Shown: piece by piece, positions 52,941 to 61,707 of the stretch
How the letters are laid out: every line of letters starts with the position of its first letter
Position numbering within the stretch: position 1 is the stretch's first letter
Origin: Deltaproteobacteria bacterium HGW-Deltaproteobacteria-15
GTDB taxonomy: Bacteria > Desulfobacterota > DSM-4660 > Desulfatiglandales > HGW-15
Direction: 5' to 3'
Assembly: GCA_002840535.1 (NCBI GenBank)
Contig: PHBH01000023.1
Location: forward strand, 1 to 64,000
Length of the DNA: 64,000 nucleotides
Position numbers and translations under genes: made by a program
Notes under the pieces: model-generated
What the model was told of the DNA's origin: nothing
The model's input: only the letters and a program-made list of their open reading frames with translations
Databases searched by the model: none

Positions 52941-54665
52941 TCAGGTTCCAATTATCGGAGACCTGACCAGAAGCGCTTCATTTTGCAGGAACAATTCGGA
53001 CTCAAGGACCCCCTGCAGCTCCTGCAGCAACTCCAGCCCGGAAAGGTGGGTATCTCCACGGTCGGATCCGGTCAGTCTCTTCAGGAGAGAGCGTTTCAAC
53101 GGGTAGGCCTTGAGTCCGACACGCTCTTCTTTCGGGATATTTGCGGCTTCCTTGGCCGCACGGATCGCTTCATCCAGCCCTCCGAGTTCATCCACCAGCC
53201 CTCTTTCCATTGCATCCCTGCCTGTCCAGATCCTGCCCTTTGCCGCGAGTTCCATGCTCTCGATGTCCATCTTTCTTCCGTCTGCAGCCTTCTGTACAAA
53301 GTCATTGTATATCTCATCGAGCCATGACTCCATGAGCTTCCGCTGCTCTTCAGAATAGCGGTTCGTGTTGCTCCAGAAATCTGCATTCCTGTTCGTGTAG
53401 AGTCCTCCCCAATGTATTCCGAGTTTGTTCCAGAATTCCGACGTAACCATTTTCCCGCTCACCACGCCTATGGAGCCGGTAATGGTACCCGGGTGTGCAA
53501 TGATCCTGTCGCAGGCCATTGCAACGAAGTAGCCTCCCGACCCGGCCACATCGCTCATCGAAGCGATCACCGGCTTGCCTCCATTTTTCGCGCAAATCGT
53601 CTCGCGCCATATGGCGTCCGAGGCCACATAAGATCCGCCCGGACTGTCGATGCGAAAGACGATAGCTTTGACACTCTTGTCCTTTGCCGCAGAGCGGAAA
53701 GCGGCTGAAATGGTATCAGAGCCCATTACAAAGCGTCCGAAGGGTGTGGAGCGGCTCTTGCCGAGCGCGATTCGACCGATTCCATATATGATGGCAACCT
53801 TTTTCTTCCCGGTGGAACGTCTCCGCTTCCTTTTCAGATACTCGGGAAGACCGAGAAACCGCGCCCCCTTGCCTGCCTCATTCTCTGCCCCTGTACGCAC
53901 CTCATCCCGATAAGCCAACCCGTCCACCAGCCCTTGCTGGAGCGCCTGCTTCGCGGTGAAAGGTCCGAGATCAAAAAGGGACATCAGCTTTTCCGGGCTG
54001 AGCCCCCTTGATTGAGCAACGCCTTCCACAATCTGGGAGAGCAAGGAGTCCAGAACAGCTTTATCCGCCTCCCGGTGCGGCTCGGTGTATTCGCTCTTCG
54101 TGAGGGTGTATGCAGCGCTTTTATACTCCTTGCGAGCTCCAAGTTGAGGCTCGATACCCAGCTTTTCCACCAATTCGCGCAGGAATGGCGTCTTCATACC
54201 CATCCCGGTAAGCCCGATATTCCCCGAAGGCTGGACGTAGATCCTGTCGAACGCCGTGGCAAGATAATAGGATGTACTGCCCGGTCCGAATTCGCCGAAC
54301 GACTCCGCATAGGCAATTGCCTTCTTCCCTTTGCTTCGGAATCGGGTAACCGCATCCCGGATCTCCTGCACCTTGGCCATCTTCATGCCGGAGCCCCCCA
54401 CCTTTGCAACCAGCAGAGTCACCTTACTGTCCTCGGCAGCCATGCGCAGCCCTTCCACCACATCCCGCAGTACAGGAGCACCCCTCATCAGAATCCTTCC
54501 AATCCGGTCTTCCGGCAGATGCTCCTCGTAGTCTCTACTGAAGTCCGCTTCAAGAATGGTGTTCCTGCGAACTACTCTCCTTTTCCAGAGAAAAAAGGAA
54601 ACGAAGGCGGCGATGAGCAGGATAAGGATAGCCATGGAACCGAATACAATAAAGGATGCGCTCAT
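52941..54665 (-). CDS. sppA: Signal peptide peptidase SppA, long (67K) form
   Basis: A 574-residue S49 protease with an N-terminal membrane anchor (FGSMAILILLIAAFVSFFLW) and two S49 domains. The catalytic Lys is in the first (Lys182 in EYKSAAYTLT) and the Ser in the second (Ser376 in DVAGSGGYFVAMACDRIIAH). This matches the E. coli arrangement (Lys209/Ser409) in order and spacing. It degrades signal peptides in the membrane as an oligomer. It is the second SppA here. It lies ten bases after the small lipoprotein gene and is probably in one operon with it. Confidence 0.95.
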   Translation of the reverse strand: MSASFIVFGSMAILILLIAAFVSFFLWKRRVVRRNTILEADFSRDYEEHLPEDRIGRILMRGAPVLRDVVEGLRMAAEDSKVTLLVAKVGGSGMKMAKVQEIRDAVTRFRSKGKKAIAYAESFGEFGPGSTSYYLATAFDRIYVQPSGNIGLTGMGMKTPFLRELVEKLGIEPQLGARKEYKSAAYTLTKSEYTEPHREADKAVLDSLLSQIVEGVAQSRGLSPEKLMSLFDLGPFTAKQALQQGLVDGLAYRDEVRTGAENEAGKGARFLGLPEYLKRKRRRSTGKKKVAIIYGIGRIALGKSRSTPFGRFVMGSDTISAAFRSAAKDKSVKAIVFRIDSPGGSYVASDAIWRETICAKNGGKPVIASMSDVAGSGGYFVAMACDRIIAHPGTITGSIGVVSGKMVTSEFWNKLGIHWGGLYTNRNADFWSNTNRYSEEQRKLMESWLDEIYNDFVQKAADGRKMDIESMELAAKGRIWTGRDAMERGLVDELGGLDEAIRAAKEAANIPKEERVGLKAYPLKRSLLKRLTGSDRGDTHLSGLELLQELQGVLESELFLQNEALLVRSPIIGT

Positions 54666-54675
54666 ATGCCCCCCA

Positions 54676-54897
54676 TCATTTCTTCTCTAATTCCTTCAAT
54701 CTCTCTGCGGCTTTTGCAGCATATTCGCTCTTGGGATACTTCTCTATGATCTCCCTGTAAAGCTGCCTTGCGTGCGTAAAGTTCTTTTGCAGTTCCTCGA
54801 GTTCTGCGGTTTCAAAGGTCTCTTTGCCCCTTTCACCGGAACACGCCGAGAGAAAGAGAAACCCTGCCGCTATCATCACCACGATGAGTCGTTTCAT
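54676..54897 (-). CDS. Small TPR-like lipoprotein
   Basis: A 73-residue lipoprotein: signal peptide with lipobox FLSAC (Cys19), then a single TPR-like helix pair (AELEELQKNFTHARQLYREI, IEKYPKSEYAAKAAERLKEL) as found in BamD/YbgF-type proteins. It is too short for a full BamD. It precedes the long SppA gene and may assist it or simply be co-transcribed. The role is unknown. Confidence 0.8.
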   Translation of the reverse strand: MKRLIVVMIAAGFLFLSACSGERGKETFETAELEELQKNFTHARQLYREIIEKYPKSEYAAKAAERLKELEKK

Positions 54898-55114
54898 GTA
54901 ACCCCCCCTTGATCCTCAAGCGTCGATAGCCTCTTCTATAATGCTTATCACCCTGAGAGGATCATTGCAAATGGAGGTGTCTCTGCTTTCGAACCAGAGA
55001 AAACGATTTTTGTTGTATCGAATTGAGGGGACCAGTCATAATACTTGGCGCCAATCTGCTCCGCGATCCGGGAGCTAGCACGCAAATCGTTTTTCAAAAA
55101 AGGGAGCGCCCCCA

Positions 55115-56308
55115 ATGAGAGTGTTCACTTCTGATTTTCGTGATGCCGCCAACAACCGCCATCCTGATCCTTTTCCCGTGCACGTCCTGAAGAGGATCGA
55201 TCGTCCTACTTCCATGATCCTGGATGAACAGGTCCAGCGCGTTGATGAACGGGAAAGCGGTTTCAACAGGGCGAGGCGCGGGGACTTCGGGCCCAGACTC
55301 AAGCAGGAGGTGGGACGTTTCGTGCCCAAGCACCCCGTTTCAGGGGCCCTCTCCTTCATGGCCGGGGCTCTTGCCGGAGTGGTGGACGGCAAGGTAGCAG
55401 GTTCAAGGGCGCCCCTCCCTGACGATCCCGCCGCCATTTCGCGCCACATCAAGGAGATGGCCTATTTCCTGCGTGCCGACATGGTCGGCATCTGCCGGCT
55501 TCCCTCCTATGCGGTGTACAGCCATACGTTTGCTGATGGAAAGCCAGTGGAATTAAACCACAAGTACGCTATTGCCGTTCTCATTGATCAGGACTGGAAG
55601 ACATACCGCGGTTCGACAGGACACGACTGGATCAGCGCAGGCCAGAGTTTTCTCTCTTACTCCACCACCGCATTCATCTCCTGCGCCCTGGCCGAGTACA
55701 TCCGGCGGCTGGGTTATCCCGCACGCGCCCACCATGCCAGAAATTACCAGGTGGTGGTCCCGCCCATCCTGCTTTGGAGCGGGCTTGGCGAAATGTGCCG
55801 GATCGGCGACATCGTCCTTAACCCCTTTCTGGGGCCCCGGTTCAAGGCCGGCATCGTGACTACGGACCTTCCGCTCGAGGTGGACAAACCCATCGATTTC
55901 GGGCTTCAGGATTTCTGCGACAAATGCGGAAAATGCGCCAGGGAATGCCCCTCCAAGTCCATCAGCCACGGGAACAAGGTTATGTATAACGGCTATGAGA
56001 AGTGGCCGAACAACGTGGCCAAATGCACCGCCATGCGGGTCGGCAACAAACATGGATCGAGCTGCGGCACTTGCATCAAGGTATGCCCGTGGAACAAGCC
56101 GTTCACTCCTTTTCATCGGTTGGTGATGTGGTCCATGAGGAACATTCCCCTGGCGCGGCGGTTCGGGATTTGGGGCGACGATCTCATGGGGTACGGGAAA
56201 GCCGAGGAGCGTTACAAGTGGTGGTATGATCTGGAAGAGGCGGACGGCGTCATGCGGGTAGCGCCAAAGGGCACGGACGTTGAATTCTATGAACCGGAGG
56301 AGAAATGA
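55115..56308 (+). CDS. Reductive dehalogenase-like (RdhA family) corrinoid iron-sulfur protein, copy 1
   Basis: A 397-residue RdhA-superfamily protein without Tat signal, hence cytoplasmic. The C-terminal ferredoxin part has CX2CX2CX3CP (CDKCGKCARECPSKSI) and CX12CX2CX3CP (from KCTAMRVGNKHGSSCGTC to IKVCPW), as in respiratory RdhAs. The corrinoid-domain segment GLGEMCRIGDIVLNPFLGPR, VTTDLPLEVDKPIDFGLQDF is typical of RdhA. Epoxyqueuosine reductase QueG shares the fold but has a different segment pattern, so RdhA-like is preferred. Whether it dehalogenates cannot be told from sequence. A ribosome site GGGAG precedes the ATG. A close paralogue follows 134 bases later. Confidence 0.87.
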   Translation: MRVFTSDFRDAANNRHPDPFPVHVLKRIDRPTSMILDEQVQRVDERESGFNRARRGDFGPRLKQEVGRFVPKHPVSGALSFMAGALAGVVDGKVAGSRAPLPDDPAAISRHIKEMAYFLRADMVGICRLPSYAVYSHTFADGKPVELNHKYAIAVLIDQDWKTYRGSTGHDWISAGQSFLSYSTTAFISCALAEYIRRLGYPARAHHARNYQVVVPPILLWSGLGEMCRIGDIVLNPFLGPRFKAGIVTTDLPLEVDKPIDFGLQDFCDKCGKCARECPSKSISHGNKVMYNGYEKWPNNVAKCTAMRVGNKHGSSCGTCIKVCPWNKPFTPFHRLVMWSMRNIPLARRFGIWGDDLMGYGKAEERYKWWYDLEEADGVMRVAPKGTDVEFYEPEEK

Positions 56309-56364
56309 TATCCCACAGCTTGTTTCGGATTTCGTTCTTCGATTTGGTGCCTCTCGGTTTGATC

Positions 56365-56393
56365 TTGACAATGAGAAAGGCCATTGATAAGAA
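56365..56393 (+). promoter_or_regulatory. Possible internal promoter between the RdhA-like paralogues
   Basis: A perfect -35 TTGACA (56365-56370) is followed after 17 bases by TAAGAA (56388-56393), a weak -10. It would start transcription about 45 bases before the second paralogue. Confidence 0.3.
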
Positions 56394-56442
56394 ACGAAAC
56401 TGTTTAATAGGTCTGACTTATTGCAGAAGAGTGAGGTGAGGC

Positions 56443-57630
56443 ATGGGAATCGCAACCACATATCTTCGGGCATTCAACGGCAGGAGACTGGACCCCTATC
56501 CGGTGGAAATCCTCAAGAGAGTGGATCAGCCCACCACCGCGGTCCGGGAGTCCGAAATACCGAGGCTCGACGAGAGAGAGAGTGGGTTCAACCGCGCCCT
56601 CAGGGGTGACTTCGGTACCCAGCTCGCCAAAGAAAGACACCGGTTCGTTTCCAAGCACCCCCTTTCCGGCGCCCTTGTGAACATGCAGTTCACCCTGGCC
56701 CAGATCGTGGACGGCATGGTGGCGCAGGAGAAGGCGCCGCTCCCGGAAGACCCGGCCGCGATGGCCCGGCACATCAAGGAGACCGCCTATTTTCTCAGGG
56801 CCGACCTGGTTGGAATCTGCGAGCTCCCCTCTTATGCGGTCTACAGCCACAGTATGGGCACCGGGGAGCCGGTGGAGCTGAATCACAGATATGCCATCTC
56901 GGTCATCGTTGACCAGGACTGGAAAACGGCAGAGGCCACGGTCGGCAACGACTGGATCAGCAATTCCATGAGCTTCCTGGCCTATTCCACCTCCGGGTTC
57001 ATTGCCTGCATCCTGGCCGACTACATCCGGCGGCTCGGCTACCCTGCCAGGGCCCACCATGCCAGGAACTACCAGGTGGTCCTTCCCCCCATCCTTCTCA
57101 AGGCCGGAATAGGGGAAATGTGCCGCATCGGCGACATTGTCCTGAACCCCTTCCTCGGGCCTCGCTTCAAAGCGGCTGTGGTCACAACGGATCTGCCCCT
57201 TGCCGTGGACAAGCCCATTGATTTCGGCCTTCAGGATTTCTGCTCCCGGTGCGGGAAGTGCGCCCGTTACTGCCCGACCGGTTCCATCAGTTTCGGTGAG
57301 AAGGTGATTTACAACGGCTACGAGAAGTGGCCTAATGACGTGGAAAAGTGCACCCGAGGCAGGGTGGGAAACACCAAAGGGTCGGGATGCGGAGTTTGCG
57401 TTGCAGTCTGCCCGTGGAACAAGCCGTACACGCCCTTTCACCGTTTCGTCCAATGGACCATGAGAAACATCCCCGCGGCCCGGAGATTCGCGGTATGGGG
57501 AGACGACCTGATGGGCTATGGACAGCCCAAGACTGAAAACAAGTGGTGGCTGGACCTGGAAGATGTGGATGGAAGGATAGTCGTTCCGACTCATGCGGGC
57601 CAGCGAGGGAACCACAGGCGCAAATCATGA
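56443..57630 (+). CDS. Reductive dehalogenase-like corrinoid iron-sulfur protein, copy 2
   Basis: A 395-residue tandem paralogue of the preceding gene; long stretches are identical (YIRRLGYPARAHHARNYQVV, GEMCRIGDIVLNPFLGPRFK, VDKPIDFGLQDFC). Both cluster motifs are intact: CSRCGKCARYCPTGSI, and a second motif running from KCTRGRVGNTKGSGCGVC to VAVCPW. The largest differences are at the N-terminus and in the segment SHSMGTGEPVELNHRY, where substrate selectivity might differ. No Tat signal. Its stop overlaps the start of the GntR regulator (ATGA), so regulator and enzyme are co-translated. Confidence 0.87.
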   Translation: MGIATTYLRAFNGRRLDPYPVEILKRVDQPTTAVRESEIPRLDERESGFNRALRGDFGTQLAKERHRFVSKHPLSGALVNMQFTLAQIVDGMVAQEKAPLPEDPAAMARHIKETAYFLRADLVGICELPSYAVYSHSMGTGEPVELNHRYAISVIVDQDWKTAEATVGNDWISNSMSFLAYSTSGFIACILADYIRRLGYPARAHHARNYQVVLPPILLKAGIGEMCRIGDIVLNPFLGPRFKAAVVTTDLPLAVDKPIDFGLQDFCSRCGKCARYCPTGSISFGEKVIYNGYEKWPNDVEKCTRGRVGNTKGSGCGVCVAVCPWNKPYTPFHRFVQWTMRNIPAARRFAVWGDDLMGYGQPKTENKWWLDLEDVDGRIVVPTHAGQRGNHRRKS

Positions 57631-58391
57631 TTTTCAGTCCCCTCAAGAAAAAAAGATACTCCGATCAGATTGCGGACCTGATTCAGGATCGGATCGTGAG
57701 GGAACGCCTCAAGACCGGCACGAATCTTCCTTCGGAGCTGGAGCTCGCCCACGAGTTCCAGGTGAGCCGGACCGTGGTCCGGGAGGCCTTGAGAATTCTG
57801 GAGATCTCCGGTCTGGTGCGGATCAAGAAGGGGCCTTCGGGCGGGATCTTCGTGTCCGATATGTACCACGCCCCCATTCGAAAGTCGTTGAAGAACATGG
57901 TCGCCCTGGGAGAGATCACGATCGACCATCTCTTCGACGTCCGCCTGCAGCTCGAGCCGTTCATCGCCGGAGAGGCTGCATTGCATGCCAGGAAGGAAGA
58001 TATCGAAATCCTGGAGCAGCTCTTGCAGGACTCGAACGCCCATATCGACAATCCGGTCGTCCTCAAGAAGAACAACCTGAATTTTCATCTCCTGCTGGCC
58101 AGGGCCTGTGGAAATCCTCTCTTCTTCGTCCTGCTGGAATCCGTTTTCAGCCTTCTCATAGAAAGCTCCCAGGACTTCTTCGAATCGGCCCTGGAAAAAC
58201 ACTTCCATGAAAACCACGAAAAGATCTTTCACCTCATCAAAAAAAAGAAGGCCCATGAATCGGAAAGGCTCATGAGGGAAGACATCCTGGACGTAAAACA
58301 GAAACTCAAGAGATTCAAGGACAAAGCAGCAGGAGGCAAGCAGTCCCGCGAAAAGACACAGGGATCTGCGCTACGCTCCGATAAGCAGTAA
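57627..58391 (+). CDS. GntR family regulator, FadR/FCD subfamily
   Basis: A 254-residue regulator. The N-terminal winged helix reads LIQDRIVRERLKTGTNLPSE, then LELAHEFQVSRTVVREALRI and LEISGLVRIKKGPSGGIFV. The C-terminal FCD ligand domain (about residues 85-215) has the metal-binding pattern D/E-His-His: DVRLQLEPFIAGEAALHA, NFHLLLARACGN, HFHENHEKIFHLI. FCD regulators sense organic acids. It is translationally coupled to the second RdhA-like gene and precedes the membrane RdhA-like gene and the TRAP genes, so it probably controls the whole island in response to a transported carboxylate. That is inference from position. Confidence 0.92.
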   Translation: MIFSPLKKKRYSDQIADLIQDRIVRERLKTGTNLPSELELAHEFQVSRTVVREALRILEISGLVRIKKGPSGGIFVSDMYHAPIRKSLKNMVALGEITIDHLFDVRLQLEPFIAGEAALHARKEDIEILEQLLQDSNAHIDNPVVLKKNNLNFHLLLARACGNPLFFVLLESVFSLLIESSQDFFESALEKHFHENHEKIFHLIKKKKAHESERLMREDILDVKQKLKRFKDKAAGGKQSREKTQGSALRSDKQ

Positions 58392-58578
58392 GCAGTGCCG
58401 TGCAGGACCGGGATCCAGGATGAGTTGGAGGTGGACGCATTTATCGTGCACCGTGTGCCATACGCTTTTCTGCCGGTCTCCGTCTCTGACGCCCGATCTC
58501 TCGTTTTCTGTGTTCTGCGCCATGCGCTTTGCTCTTGAGCCGAATTCCGGCCCTCGGAATATTGGGGAGAATACCGAC

Positions 58579-60048
58579 ATGCTGATATCCGTCTTGGTGG
58601 TCATCGCTGCGGTCGGGCTTGCCGTGCAGGCCTTGATCGGTCTTACCTTTTTCATCTCTTCCGTCCGGGAGGGTGAAAGCAGGGCGAGTGTATTCGCCGG
58701 CTTTCAGTTCCTGGGCATGCTTGTGGTGTTCGCGGTTTTTCTGGTGCTTGCCTCATCCAATTTCTTCCATACGGGTCCCGGGCTGTTTCTACTCCTCCTC
58801 GGGTATGCCGCAATCGGAGGGGCTGCGTTCTTCCTGCTGAGAAGAACCGCTCCGAATCCCAGGGCTCTCCAGGGCGCGGCCGGGCGCATCCAAGGGGAAG
58901 TAGCCCGTTTCGACGAAAGGACCCAGGTCTTTGCAAGGAACCGTTCCCTTCGGCCGGAATCGGATGAATACAATCGCTTCTACCAAGAGCATCCGGAGTA
59001 TCAGCAAATTGACCGCCGACGCAGAGAGAAGGGAGGTCCCATCGGACATCCGGGGATCATCGACAGGCCGCACGAAGAAGCGAACGTGGCCATGATGCTG
59101 GCATCCCAGAGCATGTGCATATACTTGTCCACTCCTGAAAAGACCGCTCCTCAGCCCCATCTTCATCTCAGGGAAAAGGTGAAGGAGAGGAGGGTCAATC
59201 TCGATCCGGATGAGGCGACCAGGATGGTGAAAGGGTATGCGCGTCATCTGGGAGCGGCACTGGTCGGGATCACTGAAGCCAATCCGCTCTGGATGTATTC
59301 CCATCGCGGGGAGATCTTCCATGAAAACTGGGAAGATTGGGGAAAGGAGATCCGGCTCGATCACAAGTATGTGATTGTGCTCGCCGAAGAGATGTCGCTC
59401 GAAATGATCGGATCCGGGCCGCACACCCCCACGACGGTCGAGAGCATGAACAATTACGCAAAAGGGGCCTATATCAGCGCTCAGATTGCCGCCTTTATCG
59501 CGAATCTGGGGTATTCGGCCGCTGCAAACCACTTGCGCCATTACGATGGCCTGATGGTGCCCCTCGCCGTGGATGCCGGGTTGGGGGAGCTGGGGCGGCT
59601 TGGATACCTGATGACCAAAGAGTACGGGCCAAGGGTGAGGTTGAGCGGTGTCACCACAGATCTCCCTCTCGTTTCGGACAAACCCGTGGACATCGGGGTG
59701 GAGGATTTCTGTGAAATCTGCAAAAAATGTTCGGCCTGCTGCCCTTCAGGCTCCATTCCCATGGGGGGCCAGACGGTCGTCAACGGCACCCTGCGATGGA
59801 AATTGAATGAACAGACATGCTTCGAGTACTGGGGCAAGGTAGGGACGGACTGCAATGTCTGCATGAGGGTCTGCCCGTGGAGCCATGCGAGGACGTTCCC
59901 GCACAGGCTCATCGTGTCCCTCATCGTCAGAAACCGGTTGGCGAGGAGAATCTTCTCCGCCATGGACGATCTGTTTTACGGAAGAAAGCCGAAGCCGAAG
60001 GCTCCGCCGAATTGGGTCCGGTTCACTGAAAAAGAAAGGAGGGAATAA
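58579..60048 (+). CDS. Membrane-anchored RdhA-like protein with three N-terminal TM helices
   Basis: A 489-residue fusion. Residues 3-27, 42-62 and 68-87 are hydrophobic helices (LISVLVVIAAVGLAVQALIG; MLVVFAVFLVLASSNFF; GLFLLLLGYAAIGGAAFFLL), like a built-in RdhB anchor. The rest is an RdhA core: DPDEATRMVKGYARHLGAAL, GLGELGRLGYLMTKEYGPRV, TTDLPLVSDKPVDIGVEDFC. Two cluster motifs follow: CEICKKCSACCPSGSI, then CX10CX2CX3CP (CFEYWGKVGTDCNVCMRVCP). No Tat signal. Membrane-fused RdhAs have been noted in marine sediment bacteria. GGGGAG lies nine bases before ATG 58579; the longer open frame from 58420 has no homology. Confidence 0.87.
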   Translation: MLISVLVVIAAVGLAVQALIGLTFFISSVREGESRASVFAGFQFLGMLVVFAVFLVLASSNFFHTGPGLFLLLLGYAAIGGAAFFLLRRTAPNPRALQGAAGRIQGEVARFDERTQVFARNRSLRPESDEYNRFYQEHPEYQQIDRRRREKGGPIGHPGIIDRPHEEANVAMMLASQSMCIYLSTPEKTAPQPHLHLREKVKERRVNLDPDEATRMVKGYARHLGAALVGITEANPLWMYSHRGEIFHENWEDWGKEIRLDHKYVIVLAEEMSLEMIGSGPHTPTTVESMNNYAKGAYISAQIAAFIANLGYSAAANHLRHYDGLMVPLAVDAGLGELGRLGYLMTKEYGPRVRLSGVTTDLPLVSDKPVDIGVEDFCEICKKCSACCPSGSIPMGGQTVVNGTLRWKLNEQTCFEYWGKVGTDCNVCMRVCPWSHARTFPHRLIVSLIVRNRLARRIFSAMDDLFYGRKPKPKAPPNWVRFTEKERRE

Positions 60049-60103
60049 AGGCCACGAGACTTTTCCAGACATGAAAACTCACACAGAGGCTGGAGGGATC
60101 ATC

Positions 60104-61132
60104 ATGAGAAAGCTCTTCCTTTTCCTGGTCGCAGTGCCGTTCCTTACAGGCTCGCTGGCATCAATGGATATTCAAAACGCCGGGGCCCAGAGCATTGAGC
60201 TGAAAATGGCCCACTTCATGTCCCCCATGCACGTGCAACACCGCAAATCATTCGAACCCTATGCCAAAAAAGTCGAAGAACTGACCGGCGGTAAGGTCAT
60301 CATAAAGCTATTCCCGGGGGGCGCCCTGGGAGGGCCGACCCAATTGCCCGATACGGTGAAATCGGGAATCACGGACATCGCCTTCATCATCCCATCCTAC
60401 AGCACAGGCCGCTTCCTCCGCATCTCCGCGCTGGATCTTCCCTTTGTCGTGAACAGCGCGGTTCATGCCACCCAGGTCATCTATGATGTCTATGACAAAT
60501 ACTTTGCCGAAGACTTCAAGGATTACAAGGTGCTGTGGCTCTATTCCTGCGGTCCGGGTCAAATCCACTCTGCGACCAAGCCCATTCAGAAACTCGAGGA
60601 TCTGCAAGGGACCAAAATGCGATCCCCCTCGGCCTACATGAGCAAGGCGTTCACCTTGATGGGCTCCAACCCGGTGAGCATGCCCATCTCCGAGCTTACC
60701 GTATCGCTTCAGAAAGGTGTGATCGACGGCATGCTCACGCCTTTCAGCGCCCTCGCCGACTTCAGATTGTTCGACCTCGTGAAATACATCACGGAGGTGG
60801 ATTTTTACGTCTCGCCCATGGCGGTGGTGATGAACAAGGAAAAGTTCAATTCCCTCCCGGAATCGGCCCGGAAAGCCCTGGAAGAGGCGGGCGGCAAGCA
60901 GTGGGGGCTCCACGCAGCCAAGGCGTATGACGAGCACGACCAGGACAGCGTGCAGGAGGCGAACAAGCAGGGCAAGATCAAGATCGTGAAAATCACCGGA
61001 CCGGAACTGCAGAAGTTCAAGGATCGGGTGAAGCCCATGGATGCAGAGTGGGTGAAAGAAACATCCCAGAAAGGGGTACGGGCGAAAGAGGTCCTTGACG
61101 CGGTCCGTGGTTCGGCTGAAAGAAACAAGTAA
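60104..61132 (+). CDS. TRAP transporter solute-binding protein, DctP family
   Basis: A 342-residue periplasmic receptor. A signal peptide (LFLFLVAVPFLTGSLASMDI, cut near AGAQS) is followed by the DctP fold: IELKMAHFMSPMHVQHRKSF, YAKKVEELTGGKVIIKLFPG, GALGGPTQLPDTVKSGITDI, then LEDLQGTKMRSPSAYMSKAF, the region carrying the Arg that binds a carboxylate. The Arg in KMRSPS is present, so an organic acid ligand is likely. It delivers substrate to the DctQM pair that follows. GGAGGG lies six bases before the ATG; the frame open upstream from 59885 lies over the RdhA-like gene. Confidence 0.94.
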   Translation: MRKLFLFLVAVPFLTGSLASMDIQNAGAQSIELKMAHFMSPMHVQHRKSFEPYAKKVEELTGGKVIIKLFPGGALGGPTQLPDTVKSGITDIAFIIPSYSTGRFLRISALDLPFVVNSAVHATQVIYDVYDKYFAEDFKDYKVLWLYSCGPGQIHSATKPIQKLEDLQGTKMRSPSAYMSKAFTLMGSNPVSMPISELTVSLQKGVIDGMLTPFSALADFRLFDLVKYITEVDFYVSPMAVVMNKEKFNSLPESARKALEEAGGKQWGLHAAKAYDEHDQDSVQEANKQGKIKIVKITGPELQKFKDRVKPMDAEWVKETSQKGVRAKEVLDAVRGSAERNK

Positions 61133-61200
61133 GAAGACGTGAATGGTATCGATCGGCCGGCCCGGACAGAAGGGCCGGCACAGGAAAGGCGAGCCCATTT

Positions 61201-61707
61201 ATGCAGCAGAACTCAGGGGATCGATCAAGGGGACAATGGGTATTCCGGGCGGCCGATTACATGAACAAGGCTGCGGCCGCCATTCTGTTTCTGATGATGG
61301 TTCTCACCATAGCGGACGTTTTCGGGAGGAAGGTGTTCGACGACTCCATCCTGGGGACCGTGGAACTGAGCGAATTCATGCTCGTAGTCACGGTCTTTTT
61401 TGCCCTTGCGAACACCGAGCTCATGGGAGGACATGTCCGAGTGGATGTGGTCATGAGCCTGTTCGGGGAAAGGGCAAGAGCGGCTGCGGATGTGATTACG
61501 CAATTTATCTGCACGGTCCTGTCCGTGATTTTCACGTGCGCCACCGTCCAGTATGCCGTCAAGATGAAAGCCTCAGGCGAGGTATCGCAGGACTTGTGGC
61601 TTCCCAAGTACCCATTTATTTCCCTGGCGGCCCTGGGTTTTGCGGTTCTCAGCATCGCCCTCTTCATGAAATTCATCTCCGCCTTGACAAGAACGGTGAA
61701 ACCATGA
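61201..61707 (+). CDS. TRAP transporter small permease, DctQ
   Basis: A 168-residue protein with four TM helices: AAAAILFLMMVLTIADVFGR, ELSEFMLVVTVFFALANTEL, ITQFICTVLSVIFTCATVQY, FISLAALGFAVLSIALFMKF. The sequences DVFGRKVF and GGHVRVDVVMS are typical for DctQ. It partners the large permease, whose start overlaps its stop (ATGA). Confidence 0.93.
   Translation: MQQNSGDRSRGQWVFRAADYMNKAAAAILFLMMVLTIADVFGRKVFDDSILGTVELSEFMLVVTVFFALANTELMGGHVRVDVVMSLFGERARAAADVITQFICTVLSVIFTCATVQYAVKMKASGEVSQDLWLPKYPFISLAALGFAVLSIALFMKFISALTRTVKP

Noticed and set aside
54898..55114. Possible cobalamin riboswitch before the RdhA-like genes
   Set aside because: No B12-box-like sequence or extended leader fold is visible in these 217 bases.
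55553..57615. Two long minus-strand frames (306 and 403 codons) opposite the RdhA-like genes
   Set aside because: They are antisense shadows produced by codon bias of two related GC-rich genes; the plus-strand proteins carry clear Fe-S motifs.
59885..60103. Upstream extension of the dctP frame
   Set aside because: It overlaps the membrane RdhA-like gene; the signal peptide and ribosome site define ATG 60104.
61143..61703. Upstream part of the frame that contains dctM
   Set aside because: It overlaps dctQ in another frame and resembles nothing; dctM starts at 61704 with an ATGA overlap.
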